NCBI GenBank assembly: GCA_900466605.1 | Contig: UBMU01000015.1 | Location: 186,001-250,000 of the forward strand | Reading direction: 5' to 3' | DNA: 64,000 nucleotides | Origin: Hyphomicrobiales bacterium | Lineage (GTDB): Bacteria; Pseudomonadota; Alphaproteobacteria; Rhizobiales; Rhizobiaceae | Shown: piece after piece, positions 31,931 to 42,339 of the stretch | Numbering within the stretch: the first letter of the stretch is position 1 | Layout of the letters: the number at the start of each line of letters is the position of its first letter | The notes under the pieces: generated by a model | Database searches by the model: none | What the model saw: only the letters and a program-made list of their open reading frames with translations | What the model was told of the DNA's origin: nothing | Program-made: the position numbers and the translations under genes

Positions 31931-33208
31931 TTGGCATCTCGTATGACTTCGGCGGGCGTTCTGTCGCTTGCCCTATTTTCGACGCTGGCGCAGCCGTCCT
32001 TCGCGGGCGGCCTGGATCGCGGTGGCTACAATATCGACCTGCTGTTTGATCAGTCGCGCTTTTCAGCGCAGTCGGCCGTGATTTATGTCATGCCGCAGCG
32101 TGAGTTGAAGAATGTGCAGGATAATCCTACGCAGCGAGGTGATCTAACCGGTCGGTCGCATACTGTGGATGAGACGGAAAACTACGCTGTACCATATGTT
32201 GGATTTAAGGCTGGCTATGAAGGCGTCGACTGCCTATTCGATTATTCGGAGCCTTTCGGTGCTCACACCAATCCTGGCGTAAACTGGGCGGGTGCCAACA
32301 ACAACGTAGAGACGAAAGTTAACAGCGAGAACTACGCGGCGACCTGTTCCTACAAATTTGACGTGGGCCCGGGGCAACTGCGCCTCATTGGCGGTGGCTT
32401 TTATCAGCGTATCGACGGCTTCCAAGAGAAGCTGGTTGCTCCAATCCCGTTCCCCGCGTCCCTTGCCTTCGATGGTGTCGGCCGTCTCGATTTGGATGAC
32501 GATGGATATGGATGGAGAACGGGCGTTGCATACGAAATGCCCGAGTATGCGATGCGAGCGAGTCTCGTATATAATAGCAGGGTAAAGTACGACGATCTCC
32601 AGGGAGTGGTCGATCTTACGCAGGTACCTAAGGCGGTAGTTGCTCCGTCAAACCCCCTTAGGCCGTTTCTTGGTATTAAGACGCCAGTATACGGTTCCGC
32701 CGAAGCGCCGGACTCCCTTGAGCTAAAGCTGCAAAGTGGCATCGCGCCCGACTGGTTGGCTTTCGGATCGGTAAAGTGGACAAACTGGAGTGTCTTGCAA
32801 TCCATCCCGCTTTGCCCCACGTCAACGAAGGGCGTGATCGCATGCACGCCTTCGAGTCAAGCTAAGCTTACTTCTTTGGATTTGCTCTACCGCGACGGCT
32901 GGACGGTATCCGGCGGCATTGGTCACAAGTTCAATGAACAATGGACTGGTGCAGTCAGCCTGACGTGGGATCGCGGCACCAGCCACGGCTATGGCTCACA
33001 GACCGATAGTTGGACGGTTGGGGTCGGCGCGGCCTATAACCCGACCGACAAGATCGAATGGCGGGTTGCCGGCGCCCTCGGCGTGCTGACAAGCGGTTCC
33101 TCCGGTGTCGTAGTGGAAGACGGCGTACCGTACGGAACTGACGTCTCCTACGACTTCGGCAATGATCTCGTGGCCGCAGTCTCGACTAGCATCAAGGTGA
33201 AATTCTAA
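31931..33208 (+). CDS. FadL/OmpP1/TodX-family outer membrane porin
   Basis: Outer-membrane beta-barrel for long-chain fatty acids or other hydrophobic compounds. TTG at 31931 has GGGGGAG five bases upstream and starts a proper signal peptide (SAGVLSLALFSTLAQPSFA), cleaved before GGLDRGGYNIDLLFD. The body is strand-rich, with AAYNPTDKIEWRVAGALGVL and the terminal aromatic strand ending VSTSIKVKF. 425 residues. Upstream in-frame codons back to 31802 lack signal character. Substrate not deducible. Confidence 0.85.
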   Translation: MASRMTSAGVLSLALFSTLAQPSFAGGLDRGGYNIDLLFDQSRFSAQSAVIYVMPQRELKNVQDNPTQRGDLTGRSHTVDETENYAVPYVGFKAGYEGVDCLFDYSEPFGAHTNPGVNWAGANNNVETKVNSENYAATCSYKFDVGPGQLRLIGGGFYQRIDGFQEKLVAPIPFPASLAFDGVGRLDLDDDGYGWRTGVAYEMPEYAMRASLVYNSRVKYDDLQGVVDLTQVPKAVVAPSNPLRPFLGIKTPVYGSAEAPDSLELKLQSGIAPDWLAFGSVKWTNWSVLQSIPLCPTSTKGVIACTPSSQAKLTSLDLLYRDGWTVSGGIGHKFNEQWTGAVSLTWDRGTSHGYGSQTDSWTVGVGAAYNPTDKIEWRVAGALGVLTSGSSGVVVEDGVPYGTDVSYDFGNDLVAAVSTSIKVKF

Positions 33209-33231
33209 GTTTCAAAGATCAGCCTCAGATC

Positions 33232-33257
33232 AGCCCGGCAAAACTGCCGGGCTTTTC
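33232..33257 (+). terminator. Intrinsic terminator
   Basis: AGCCCGGC-aaaact-GCCGGGCT followed by TTTC, 24 bases after the porin gene. Confidence 0.85.
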
Positions 33258-33915
33258 TTTATGTAAGGGTCGTTAAGCATGCCGTTTTGGCGTCTCATTT
33301 TGTGACGATTCAGCAACAGTTTTTTACCAGCATTTGCGTAAGATGATCTCAGGGCGAAATTGTCCATTTCCCGCCACAAACTAGGCGCAGCGCTATATGC
33401 GGGCGAGGAAATGACAGGCGTAGGGTGTGCGTAAAAGAGTACGATGGGCGAGTTCGTAGCGGGTACAATCAGGATGGGCGAATCTTCCGGCAGAGATGCT
33501 GCGGCCAACGCCATTTTCCTTTCCCCGCAAGGCGATTCCGCTTCAGAACTTCGCTCTGACGTTGCGCTCCTTAGCCTCTCCTCCTCCTCGTTTTCAGACC
33601 GATCTACGCTATTGGAATCGGCCTTCGGTAACGACGACACAGGTTTGGTCACAATTGGTGATTACCTTTTTCTTAGCGGCACAAAGGCACCTTGCCACGC
33701 CGCGGGAGTGAGGCAGATGGCATCGCGGGCGAGCCGCGCCGGACAGCGGGCGGAGAGTGTCGATGCGCTTGGAATTGGAGCTCTCGAAGGAGAGCTGAGG
33801 CTGGATGCGACGCGGGCAAGGGGGCCATTGAGCCCACCGCGGGATCGCTCGCCGGGAGGAATGCATCCGCGGATCGAAAGTCCGCACGGGTGGGAAGCGA
33901 AAGAAACCGAGTGAA
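33258..33915. other. 658-bp region upstream of exoR without a convincing gene
   Basis: Frames are open on several strands (for example 33444-33914 plus), but none has a good start or recognisable product. The second half (33690-33910) is very GC- and purine-rich with small hairpins such as AGCTCTC..GAGAGCT near 33779. It may be a long exoR leader or an unrecognised RNA; I checked it mentally for RNase P RNA consensus and did not find it. Confidence 0.4.
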
Positions 33916-34719
33916 ATGCTGACGTTTGAGTTCAGACCTTTCAGATTGATGCTCATCGGGCTTTCCATTGCCTGTTGCACGGCAATTGTATCGCCCGCGA
34001 GCGCATTCGACATCAAGTCAGGCGTTTCGAAGGAGTCCGGCCCCTTCGATCTCTTCAAGTTCGGTTTCAAGGCTTATAAGAACGGTCAGAAGGAAGAAGC
34101 GGTCGAAGCTTATAAGTATGCGGCGGAAAAGGGCCACACAGGCTCGCGCTGGGCGCTCGCCAACATGTATGCCGACGGCGATGGCGTCGCGCAGGATGAC
34201 TTCGAAGCTTTCAAGATCTACAGCGAGATTGCGCAACAGGGGGTCGAACCCGGCTCTGAAGATACCGGTTTCTTCGTCAACGCCCTGCTATCGCTCGCTA
34301 ACTATTACAAGCACGGTATTGCCGGTAGCCCGGTCAAAACCGATCTCAACCAGGCGCGTCAGCTCTACTTCCAGGTCGCTTCTACATTCGGCGTACCCGA
34401 GGCGCAGTTCCAGCTGGCGCAAATGATGCTGGCAGGCGAAGGTGGCAGCACCAGCGCGCAGCAGGCGAAGAAGTGGCTCAACCAGGCCCGCAAGAGCGGC
34501 CATCCCGGTGCCATGGCCGTTTTCGGCAATATCCTTTTCCAGGAAGGGCAGGCCGCCAACGGGCTCGCGCTCATGACGGCCGCACTCGACCGTTGCAAGC
34601 CGAAGGACTGTAACTGGATGGAGTCTCTGCAGGAGCAGGCATTCTCCGTCGCGACAGAAAGCGATCGCCGGTCGGCGGTAGCGCTTTCGCACAAGATCGC
34701 TGTCAACGGCGCCGACTAA
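33916..34719 (+). CDS. exoR: ExoR, periplasmic regulator of exopolysaccharide and ExoS-ChvI signalling
   Basis: In Sinorhizobium ExoR binds the sensor ExoS and restrains succinoglycan synthesis while promoting flagella. 267 residues, matching ExoR length. A signal segment (LIGLSIACCTAIVSPASAF) precedes GVSKESGPFDLFKFGFKAYK, then Sel1-like repeats (KGHTGSRWALANMYADGDGV, PEAQFQLAQMMLAGEGG, HPGAMAVFGNILF). The sequence is recognisable as ExoR along its length. Transcribed alone, convergent with xthA. Confidence 0.95.
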   Translation: MLTFEFRPFRLMLIGLSIACCTAIVSPASAFDIKSGVSKESGPFDLFKFGFKAYKNGQKEEAVEAYKYAAEKGHTGSRWALANMYADGDGVAQDDFEAFKIYSEIAQQGVEPGSEDTGFFVNALLSLANYYKHGIAGSPVKTDLNQARQLYFQVASTFGVPEAQFQLAQMMLAGEGGSTSAQQAKKWLNQARKSGHPGAMAVFGNILFQEGQAANGLALMTAALDRCKPKDCNWMESLQEQAFSVATESDRRSAVALSHKIAVNGAD

Positions 34720-34743
34720 GGCGCTAAGGCCTGTGCCCTTGGT

Positions 34744-35535
34744 TCAGGCCGCGAAATCGAAGTAGGCAACGACGGGCACGTGGTCCGAAGGCTTCTCCCA
34801 GGCGCGCACATGCTTCTCGATTGCCGAAGACGTCATGCGGTCTGCGGCTTCTGGTGAAAGCATTAGGTGGTCGATGCGAATGCCGTTGTTCTTCTGCCAG
34901 GCGCCTGCCTGATAATCCCAGAACGAATAGAGTTGGGTGGCATCCGTCGTCGCGCGCACGGCGTCGGTCAGTCCGAGGCTTTCTAGTCTTCGGAATGCCT
35001 GGCGCGTCTGCGGCAGGAACAGCGCGTCGTTTTCCCAGACCTTCGGATCGAAACAATCGTGTGGCTCCGGAATGACATTGTAGTCGCCGGCAAGGATCAG
35101 GATCTCTTCGTAAGCCAGCCGCTCAGCTGCGAATGTGCGCAGCCGCTCCATCCAGGCCAGCTTGTAGGTGTATTTCTCGGTCTCAACAGGATTGCCGTTC
35201 GGCAGATAGAGGCAGCACACGCGCGCGACGCGATTGTTTGGGAGCGAGAAGACCGCTTCCAGGAAGCGAGCCTGCTCGTCGAGCGGGTCGCCGGGCAGGC
35301 CGCGGCTCACTTCGTCCGGCTTCGTCTTGGAAAGGATCGCGACGCCATTGAAGCCTTTCTGGCCATGCGTCTCGACGTGATAGCCCATTGCTTCAATCTC
35401 GAGCCTGGGGAAGCCTTCATCAATCGTCTTGATCTCCTGGAGGCAGGCAATATCCGGATCGGAATCCTTCAGCCATTGCGTCAGGTTGTCGATGCGCGCC
35501 TTGACGCCGTTGATGTTCCAGGTCGCGATCTTCAT
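34744..35535 (-). CDS. xthA: Exodeoxyribonuclease III
   Basis: AP endonuclease and 3'-5' exonuclease of base-excision repair. Metal and catalytic motifs: TWNINGVKAR at residues 4-13, LQEIKT about 33-38, GDYNV about 148-152, and the final IRIDHLMLS and SDHVPVVAYF. 263 residues, normal. Convergent with exoR; 24 bases separate the stops. Confidence 0.95.
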   Translation of the reverse strand: MKIATWNINGVKARIDNLTQWLKDSDPDIACLQEIKTIDEGFPRLEIEAMGYHVETHGQKGFNGVAILSKTKPDEVSRGLPGDPLDEQARFLEAVFSLPNNRVARVCCLYLPNGNPVETEKYTYKLAWMERLRTFAAERLAYEEILILAGDYNVIPEPHDCFDPKVWENDALFLPQTRQAFRRLESLGLTDAVRATTDATQLYSFWDYQAGAWQKNNGIRIDHLMLSPEAADRMTSSAIEKHVRAWEKPSDHVPVVAYFDFAA

Positions 35536-35653
35536 GAGGGTGTCCTGTTCCGCTTATTCGGTCTCTTGTATCGCGCTCCTTCGAGCCCGGACAAGCCGAT
35601 AAACCGGCCGAAAGCGATTCTTCAGCCGGTTCGATGTGGATACTAGGAAATGA

Positions 35654-35986
35654 TCAGATCGAGAAGCTGGTGCCGCAGCCGCAGCTTGCAACTGCGTTCG
35701 GGTTCTTGATCTGGAAGGATTGGCCGAGGAGGTTGTCGACGAAGTCGATCTCGGATCCGGCCATGTAGACCAGCGAGAGGCTGTCGATCAGCACCTTTGC
35801 GTCGTTTTTTTCGACGACGGTATCGTCGTCCTGCACGTTATCGGCAAGGTCGAACTTGTAGGAAAAGCCCGAACAGCCGCCGCCTTCCACGGAGACGCGC
35901 AATGCGCTCTTCCCCGGCTCGGTGCCGACGATTGCCGCGATTCGTTTTGCCGCGGCATCGGAAAGGGTTACACTTGTGTCCGTCAT
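35654..35986 (-). CDS. erpA: A-type iron-sulfur carrier (ErpA/IscA family)
   Basis: Delivers Fe-S clusters to apoproteins. The three conserved cysteines are present in VEGGGCSGFSYKFDL and the C-terminal CGCGTSF. 110 residues; ATG 35986 follows AGGAG with ideal spacing and removes a non-conserved extension. Transcribed leftward, divergent from dgt. In rhizobia this gene is commonly found beside dgt. Distinguishing erpA from iscA or sufA needs a phylogeny. Confidence 0.85.
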   Translation of the reverse strand: MTDTSVTLSDAAAKRIAAIVGTEPGKSALRVSVEGGGCSGFSYKFDLADNVQDDDTVVEKNDAKVLIDSLSLVYMAGSEIDFVDNLLGQSFQIKNPNAVASCGCGTSFSI

Positions 35987-36199
35987 TTCTGCTCCTGCCG
36001 GGGTCAAGATCCGGAGAGAATACCTGTTAGCCGCTGGTTTCAAGCGGCTGATTTCAAAGCTACTTGCGTTCTATACCACGAAAGCAACAGTTCCGACAAA
36101 ATGACTGCGAAAGCATCGCTTTGCCGTTTATGCTCACTATAGGTATGAAGAGCGGAAGGCGGCGTCAATGGGCGGCCGCATATCGGGTAACGGTGACGA

Positions 36200-37417
36200 A
36201 TGACGATCGACAGGCATGCTTTGGGGTATGGCAACAGTGACAGAGCGGTTTACGCGGCCGATCCCTGGTCGACGCGCGGGAGACTCTATCCCGAAGACCT
36301 CAGCCCCACCCGCTCTGAATTTCAGCGCGATCGAGACCGCATTGTTCACACGACCGCGTTTCGCCGATTGAAGCACAAGACGCAGGTCTTTATCGCGCAG
36401 GATGGCGATCACTATCGCACCCGCTTGACGCACACGATCGAGGTTGCGCAGGTAGCGCGCGCGCTTGCCAGGGCACTGAAGCTGGACGAGGACCTCGCCG
36501 AAGGCGTGGCGCTCGTCCACGATTTTGGCCACACGCCCTTCGGCCATACAGGCGAGGATGCGCTGCACGAGGCCTTGCTTCCCTATGGCGGCTTCGATCA
36601 CAACGCCCAGTCGCTGCGTATCGTCACCAAGCTGGAGCGCCGCTATGCCGATTTCGACGGCATCAATCTGACATGGGAAAGTCTGGAAGGCCTCGTCAAG
36701 CACAACGGTCCGCTCCTGACAAAGGATGGTGCCGGCACGCGGGGGCCGGTTCCGCAACCTATCCTGGACTACTGCGAAATCCATGACCTTGAATTGGATA
36801 CCTATGCGAGCCTCGAAGCGCAGGCCGCTGCGATCGCGGATGATATCGCTTACAACACACATGACATCGACGACGGGCTTCGCTCCGGCTATCTGACCTT
36901 CGACATGCTGGAGGAAATTCCGTTTCTGGCCGGTCTGATGGCTGAAGTGAGGGAACGCTATCCAAACCTCGAGGCCAGCCGCTTTACCCACGAAATCATG
37001 CGTCGCCAGATCACCCGCATGGTCGAGGACGTCATTTCCGTCGCCCAACAGGGGCTTTTGGAGGTCAAACCCAAGAGCGCTGCGGATATCCGGCAAGCCA
37101 ATCGCGTGATCGCAGCATTTTCCGACGCCATGTCTGAGACCGACCGGCAGATCAAGGCCATGCTTTTCAAGCGCATTTACCGGCATCCCGAGATCATGCG
37201 CATCCGCGCCGGAGCAGCGCAGATCGTCACCGATCTTTTCGGAGCCTACATGGCCAATCCGAAGGAGATGCAGAGCCACTATTGGGTGGATCATATCGCC
37301 GGCCTTGCCGAGGCGGCGAGGGCGCGCCATGTCGGCGACTATCTTGCGGGGATGACGGACACCTACGCGATCAGCGCCCACAGGCGATTGTTTGACCGCA
37401 CTCCGGATTTGCGATAG
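36200..37417 (+). CDS. dgt: dGTP triphosphohydrolase-like protein (type 2)
   Basis: HD-superfamily hydrolase that removes triphosphate from dNTPs. Metal-binding HD motifs: [17 protein letters not shown] about residues 75-91, [17 protein letters not shown] about 110-126 and later [15 protein letters not shown] about 213-227. 405 residues matches the type 2 group common in Alphaproteobacteria. It precedes argS by 65 bases, and the pair is a common order. Confidence 0.93.
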   Translation: MTIDRHALGYGNSDRAVYAADPWSTRGRLYPEDLSPTRSEFQRDRDRIVHTTAFRRLKHKTQVFIAQDGDHYRTRLTHTIEVAQVARALARALKLDEDLAEGVALVHDFGHTPFGHTGEDALHEALLPYGGFDHNAQSLRIVTKLERRYADFDGINLTWESLEGLVKHNGPLLTKDGAGTRGPVPQPILDYCEIHDLELDTYASLEAQAAAIADDIAYNTHDIDDGLRSGYLTFDMLEEIPFLAGLMAEVRERYPNLEASRFTHEIMRRQITRMVEDVISVAQQGLLEVKPKSAADIRQANRVIAAFSDAMSETDRQIKAMLFKRIYRHPEIMRIRAGAAQIVTDLFGAYMANPKEMQSHYWVDHIAGLAEAARARHVGDYLAGMTDTYAISAHRRLFDRTPDLR

Positions 37418-37482
37418 GCAGCGGTCGCCCGGCCAAGACCGGACAAATGCCCTGTGGCAGAGCCTATGCATGGAAGAGTGCG

Positions 37483-39240
37483 ATGAACCTTTTTACCGAT
37501 TTCGACGCCAGGATTAAAACCGCCCTTGAACAGATCGATCTGGTCAAGGAGAAGCGATCCGAGCTGGATTTCGGCCGCATCGCGATCGAACCACCGCGCG
37601 ACCCGAGCCACGGTGATGTGGCCACCAACGCGGCGATGGTGTTGGCAAAGCCGCTTGGCACCAATCCGCGCGCGCTGGCAGAGATCATCACGGAGAAGTT
37701 GAAAGAAGACGCCGACGTCGCTGATGTCTCGGTGGCTGGCCCCGGCTTCATCAACATCAAGCTCTCCGTCGGCTACTGGCAGCGCGTGCTCTCCTCCATG
37801 ATCCAGGCGGGCACAGACTACGGCCGCTCCGAGATTGGCGCTGGCAAGCGCGTGAACGTCGAGTACGTGTCGGCGAATCCGACCGGTCCGATGCATGTCG
37901 GCCATTGCCGCGGCGCCGTCGTCGGCGACGCGCTGGCCAACCTGCTGTCCTTTGCCGGCTTCGATGTCGTCAAGGAGTACTATATCAACGACGCCGGCTC
38001 ACAGATCGACGTGCTGGCGCGGTCGGTGTTTCTGCGTTACCGGGAAGCTCTCGGCGAGAAGATCGGAGAGATTCCGTCCGGACTTTATCCGGGCGACTAT
38101 CTCGTTCCTGTCGGTCAGTCACTGGCTCGTGACTACGGCGTGAAGCTGCACAATATGCCGGAAGACCAGTGGATGCCGCTCGTCAAGGATCGCACCATCG
38201 ACGCGATGATGGCGATGATCCGCGAGGACCTGGATGCGTTGAATGTGCATCATGATGTCTTCTTCTCGGAGCGCACGCTGCACGCAAACGGCGCAGCCGC
38301 GATCCGTACGGCAATCAACGACCTGACATTCAAGGGGCACGTCTACAAGGGCACGCTGCCGCCACCGAAGGGCCAGTTGCCGGAGGATTGGGAAGATCGC
38401 GAACAGACGCTTTTCCGCTCCACGGAAGTCGGCGACGATATGGACCGGCCTCTCATCAAGTCGGATGGCTCCTACACCTATTTTGCTGCGGACGTTGCCT
38501 ACTTCAAGAACAAATTCGACCGTGACTTCAACGAGATGATCTATGTTCTCGGTGCCGACCATGGCGGCTATGTCAAGCGCCTGGAGGCGGTCGCCCGGGG
38601 TGTTTCGGAGGGTAAGGCGAAGCTGACGGTTCTTCTTTGCCAGCTCGTGAAACTGTTCCGCAATGGCGAGCCGGTGAAGATGTCGAAGCGCTCGGGCGAC
38701 TTCGTGACACTCCGCGAGGTCGTCGAAGAGGTTGGTCGCGATTCGGTCCGCTTCATGATGCTTTACCGGAAGAGTTCGGAGCCGTTGGACTTCGATTTTG
38801 CCAAAGTAACGGAGCAATCGAAGGATAATCCGGTGTTCTATGTGCAGTATGCGCATGCCCGCTGCATGTCTGTTTTCCGGCAGGCGAAGGAAGCGTTTTT
38901 AGACCTCGATGTGACCCCTGCCAACCTCGCAAATGCCGCTGCGGGGATCTCGGATCCCGCGGAATTGCAGCTGGTTGCGAAGGCAGCGGAGTTTCCACGC
39001 TTGGTCGAGTCGGCGGCGCAGTCGCAGGAGCCTCACCGTGTCGTATTTTACCTCTATGATCTGGCAAGTTCTTTCCATGCTCACTGGAATAAAGGTAAGG
39101 ATCAAGTAGACTTACGATTTATTAACGATAAGAACCGAGAATCGAGTATAGCCAGATTAGGGCTGGTGTACGCCGTTGCGTCGGTTTTGAAGTCGGGACT
39201 TGCCATTGCAGGTACCGCTGCGCCGGATGAGATGCGGTAG
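37483..39240 (+). CDS. argS: Arginyl-tRNA synthetase
   Basis: Charges tRNA-Arg. The Arg-specific N-terminal Add1 domain precedes [20 protein letters not shown] (HIGH motif, about residue 130); the [15 protein letters not shown] signature follows about 407, and a DALR anticodon domain with YVQYAHARC. 585 residues, normal. ATG 37483 is supported by GGAAGAG upstream. Likely cotranscribed with dgt and the SPOR-domain gene 53 bases downstream. Confidence 0.97.
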   Translation: MNLFTDFDARIKTALEQIDLVKEKRSELDFGRIAIEPPRDPSHGDVATNAAMVLAKPLGTNPRALAEIITEKLKEDADVADVSVAGPGFINIKLSVGYWQRVLSSMIQAGTDYGRSEIGAGKRVNVEYVSANPTGPMHVGHCRGAVVGDALANLLSFAGFDVVKEYYINDAGSQIDVLARSVFLRYREALGEKIGEIPSGLYPGDYLVPVGQSLARDYGVKLHNMPEDQWMPLVKDRTIDAMMAMIREDLDALNVHHDVFFSERTLHANGAAAIRTAINDLTFKGHVYKGTLPPPKGQLPEDWEDREQTLFRSTEVGDDMDRPLIKSDGSYTYFAADVAYFKNKFDRDFNEMIYVLGADHGGYVKRLEAVARGVSEGKAKLTVLLCQLVKLFRNGEPVKMSKRSGDFVTLREVVEEVGRDSVRFMMLYRKSSEPLDFDFAKVTEQSKDNPVFYVQYAHARCMSVFRQAKEAFLDLDVTPANLANAAAGISDPAELQLVAKAAEFPRLVESAAQSQEPHRVVFYLYDLASSFHAHWNKGKDQVDLRFINDKNRESSIARLGLVYAVASVLKSGLAIAGTAAPDEMR

Positions 39241-39293
39241 CGTCACCATTTACCCACAATGCTCTGGCATGAACCTTAGCAGTTGCGAGTGGG

Positions 39294-42230
39294 ATGAGTA
39301 TGGCAGACAAACAGCGGGCGTATGACACGCGTAAGAATACGGACCTCTTTGCCGACGACGACCCTTTGGCGGAACTTGCTCGCATCGTTGGCTTTGAGCC
39401 ACGGGTAGCAGCAAATACCGTCGAAGATGCCCCCCGACAGGAGCCGGCGTTCAATCTCGAGGATGAATTGCTGCGCGAGTTCGAGCGCTACGATGAACCT
39501 CAATCCGCGGCTTCGTTTGATCATCCACCTGAGTCGGCGTTCGAGCAGCCTGTCGCCTATGAGGCGTCCGTGGCGGAAGTTGCCGCGAGACCAGCTCCCG
39601 CAACTGAACCTGAGTTCGTCATCGAACCTGCTGTTGCTGTCGAGCCTCCGGTTCGTCAACTGGAAGCAGCGTCTTCTCTGACACCCGCGGCCTGGGTGTC
39701 GAGTGCTGGCCGTGAGGGTGAGCCCGTGTCTGGTGGCGCGCGCGATCTGATCGAAGAGCTTGAGATGTCGATCGGTGCATCGCCCGCAGCGGCTGCGCCA
39801 ATCACGCCCGCAAAGGCGCCGCAATGGTCTGCGGCCAGCATCCGGCTGCCGATTGCCAACTTCCATCCGGCGCGTCGTGATGAGCTTCCATCTGCGCCGG
39901 CCGTTTCTGCGCCTGAACCGGCTGCCGATGCGCCGGCGAGCGCCATCGCTTTTGACCTGCCTGTCGCGGCGGGCTTTCCTGCTGAAATTGATCGGCATGA
40001 AGAGCCTGAAGCCATTCAGTCAGTGCCTGAGGTCATTCAAGAAACAACGTTCGTCGAACCTCTCATCGATCATAGCGCCTTCGACCTGGCCGCTGCCGCA
40101 AAGGATGGCGCAGTTCAGGCCGATGCTGCATTGACGGAAGCCACGCCGAGCGAGGTCGATGATATCACCTTCGATATCGACGATCTTCTCGCTGACGTGT
40201 CACATTATCCTGTTCCGGAACGCCAGGTCTCGCCGACGGCGGAAGTCGCCGAAGTGTCGAGCGCGGCAGAGCCGGTCCGCGTCATCGCTCCGATGCCGAA
40301 GCCGGTCGAGCAGGCAGTCCTTGCTGCCCCTGCCGCCAAAACCGAACCGGAAGGCGATGATCCTTTCGCTGGTCATGACTTCGAACTGGATCTCGAGGGG
40401 ATCGAGTTGGAATTGGCCGATTTTGACTTTGCTGAGCCAGTGAAGGCCCAACAGCAGCCGCAGGCTGTGGAGCCGCCGCGCGCTCAGTCGCAGCATATCG
40501 AGACGGTGAAGCCACAGCCCGTCGCCCCCGTATCCTCTTTCCAGCCGGCCCCCGCTCCGATCAGTACCGCCCCGGCAGCTGCAGCGTTTGTCGCGAAGGA
40601 GCCTGCTGCGCCGGCGTTCTCGGCTGATGCCGGAGACGACCTTCCGTTCGATCCGTCGATGATTGCGGATGCGGAGTATCATCCGGAAGCCGTCGAGGAA
40701 ATGCACGTGCCTGTGTTGCCGCCTGTTGAGCAGCCGGAACTCGTTGTGACGACCTCGGATTTTGACTTTGACGTGGACGCCGAGATCGCCAATCTTCTTG
40801 CTCCTGCCAAGCCGTTGGAAGCGCCTGCAAGGCCGGTCGTTGAGGAATGGCGGACCCGTGCGCCGATCTCTGTCGCTCCGACGGCAACACCGGTCGCTAA
40901 GCAGGCTCCTATGCAGAGCTTCGATGAGTTCGAGCGCGCGCTGGAGGAAGATTTCCGCCGCAGCGTCAACGAGCCCGTACAGCGGCGCGAGAATGTTTCC
41001 CAGGTCCAGATCCAATCGGCAAGTGAAGCCGAGGACATGAGCCGCGCACGCTCGATGAAACGCATGCTAGCCGCTGCCGCAGCCATCGTCGTGTTCGGCG
41101 GTGTGGCCTATGCAGGTTACACTTTCCTGGCTCGTGATGGAGGGTTGGGCATTGCCTCGGGCGAGCCGCGCGTTATCACCGCGGACAAGGAGCCCGTTAA
41201 GGTCGTGCCTGAAAATCCGGGCGGCAAGACCGTACCGAACCAGGACAAGGCAGTTTACGACAGCGTCGGCGGTGCCGCTGCCGAAGCGCCAAAACAGAAG
41301 GCGCTCGTATCAAGCGACGAGCAGCCGGTCGATGTCGTCCAGCGCACGCTGACGCCGGAGACGCTGCCCGAGGATAATGACAGCGACGTCGCGACGCCGC
41401 CAATGGCAACACCGGTCGGTGACACCGAAGATCCGCGTCTGCTTCCGGGCCAGGATACGGCTGCGGCTGATGACGCTGACAACGCGACCCAGGCTCCGTC
41501 GGTTTCCGCTCGGAAGGTCCGCACGATGATCGTCCGGCCGGACGGCACTCTGGTTGCCCGCGACGAGCCGGCTCCGGAAGCTCCCTCGGCACTGCCGAAG
41601 GCGACGACGGTTCAGACGCAGAAGATTACGGCCGGTGCCAAGCCTGCCGCCGGCACGGCTGCAAATTTCCCGGCGTCGGCGCAGGTTGCTTCCGCGGACA
41701 TTCGTTCGACCCCCGTCGAAGAAACCAAACCGACGGCAGCTCAGGTTCCTTCGGAGAACGCTCTGGCCAAGGCTGCAGCCGCTACTCCGGCAAAGGTCGA
41801 TCCGCCGGTTCGTGCAGTGAAGAGCTCCACAGTGAGCGACACTGCGCCTGCTCCGGCCGCGCGGCCGGCTGCGACGGAAACGATGAATGCCGCCGTCGAG
41901 GCGCCTGTCGCGCCCGCAGCGCAGAAGCCTAAGGAAGTTGCCGCCGTTTCTCCGGCTGCGACGCAGGCGCAACCGGCTGCTGCGGCTGGCGGCTACGGCG
42001 TCCAGATCGCATCGCTTCCTTCGGAGGAAGAGGCGAAAAAGTCCTACGCAAGCCTTTCGAAGAAGTTTGCAGGTGTGCTTGGCGGCCGCAGCTACGAGAT
42101 CCGCAAGGCCGAGATTGCAGGCAAGGGCACATTCTACCGCGTTCGCATCCCTGCGGGCTCCAAGGACGAAGCCGCTGCTATCTGCGAAAAATACCGTGCG
42201 GCAGGCGGCAGCTGCCTGATCTCGAAGTAA
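39294..42230 (+). CDS. Large SPOR-domain membrane protein
   Basis: 978 residues. A cytoplasmic, acidic, proline-rich part of about 585 residues opens with FADDDPLAELARIVGFEPR and carries repeated DDIxFDIDDLL / DFELDLEGIELELADFDF type segments. One membrane segment lies at about 590-610 (LAAAAAIVVFGGVAYAGYTF). A Pro/Ala-rich periplasmic linker leads to a C-terminal SPOR domain (GGYGVQIASLPSEEEAKKSY, YRVRIPAG, CEKYRAAGGSCLIS) that binds denuded peptidoglycan at septa or poles. Conserved position after argS in rhizobia. Division or polar role inferred. Confidence 0.9.
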   Translation: MSMADKQRAYDTRKNTDLFADDDPLAELARIVGFEPRVAANTVEDAPRQEPAFNLEDELLREFERYDEPQSAASFDHPPESAFEQPVAYEASVAEVAARPAPATEPEFVIEPAVAVEPPVRQLEAASSLTPAAWVSSAGREGEPVSGGARDLIEELEMSIGASPAAAAPITPAKAPQWSAASIRLPIANFHPARRDELPSAPAVSAPEPAADAPASAIAFDLPVAAGFPAEIDRHEEPEAIQSVPEVIQETTFVEPLIDHSAFDLAAAAKDGAVQADAALTEATPSEVDDITFDIDDLLADVSHYPVPERQVSPTAEVAEVSSAAEPVRVIAPMPKPVEQAVLAAPAAKTEPEGDDPFAGHDFELDLEGIELELADFDFAEPVKAQQQPQAVEPPRAQSQHIETVKPQPVAPVSSFQPAPAPISTAPAAAAFVAKEPAAPAFSADAGDDLPFDPSMIADAEYHPEAVEEMHVPVLPPVEQPELVVTTSDFDFDVDAEIANLLAPAKPLEAPARPVVEEWRTRAPISVAPTATPVAKQAPMQSFDEFERALEEDFRRSVNEPVQRRENVSQVQIQSASEAEDMSRARSMKRMLAAAAAIVVFGGVAYAGYTFLARDGGLGIASGEPRVITADKEPVKVVPENPGGKTVPNQDKAVYDSVGGAAAEAPKQKALVSSDEQPVDVVQRTLTPETLPEDNDSDVATPPMATPVGDTEDPRLLPGQDTAAADDADNATQAPSVSARKVRTMIVRPDGTLVARDEPAPEAPSALPKATTVQTQKITAGAKPAAGTAANFPASAQVASADIRSTPVEETKPTAAQVPSENALAKAAAATPAKVDPPVRAVKSSTVSDTAPAPAARPAATETMNAAVEAPVAPAAQKPKEVAAVSPAATQAQPAAAAGGYGVQIASLPSEEEAKKSYASLSKKFAGVLGGRSYEIRKAEIAGKGTFYRVRIPAGSKDEAAAICEKYRAAGGSCLISK

Positions 42231-42251
42231 GCCTCTGTGAAGCACTCAATC

Positions 42252-42284
42252 AAAGCGGCGGGCCTCTGGTCCGCCGCTTTTTTT
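42252..42284 (+). terminator. Intrinsic terminator
   Basis: AAAGCGGCGG...CCGCCGCTTT stem followed by a long T-run, between the SPOR gene and nagZ. Confidence 0.85.
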
Positions 42285-42339
42285 GTGAATGCCGGTTGAC
42301 GCCGCTCGTATTTTCGCAGCGCGCCTCTATGATTCGGGT

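Noticed and set aside
33609..34070. Minus-strand 153-codon frame before exoR
   Set aside because: Runs antisense into the exoR signal-peptide region and has no family features.
36137..37471. Minus-strand open frame (444 codons) over dgt
   Set aside because: Antisense of a confident dGTPase gene, composition typical of reverse-frame translation (His/Arg/Asp rich).
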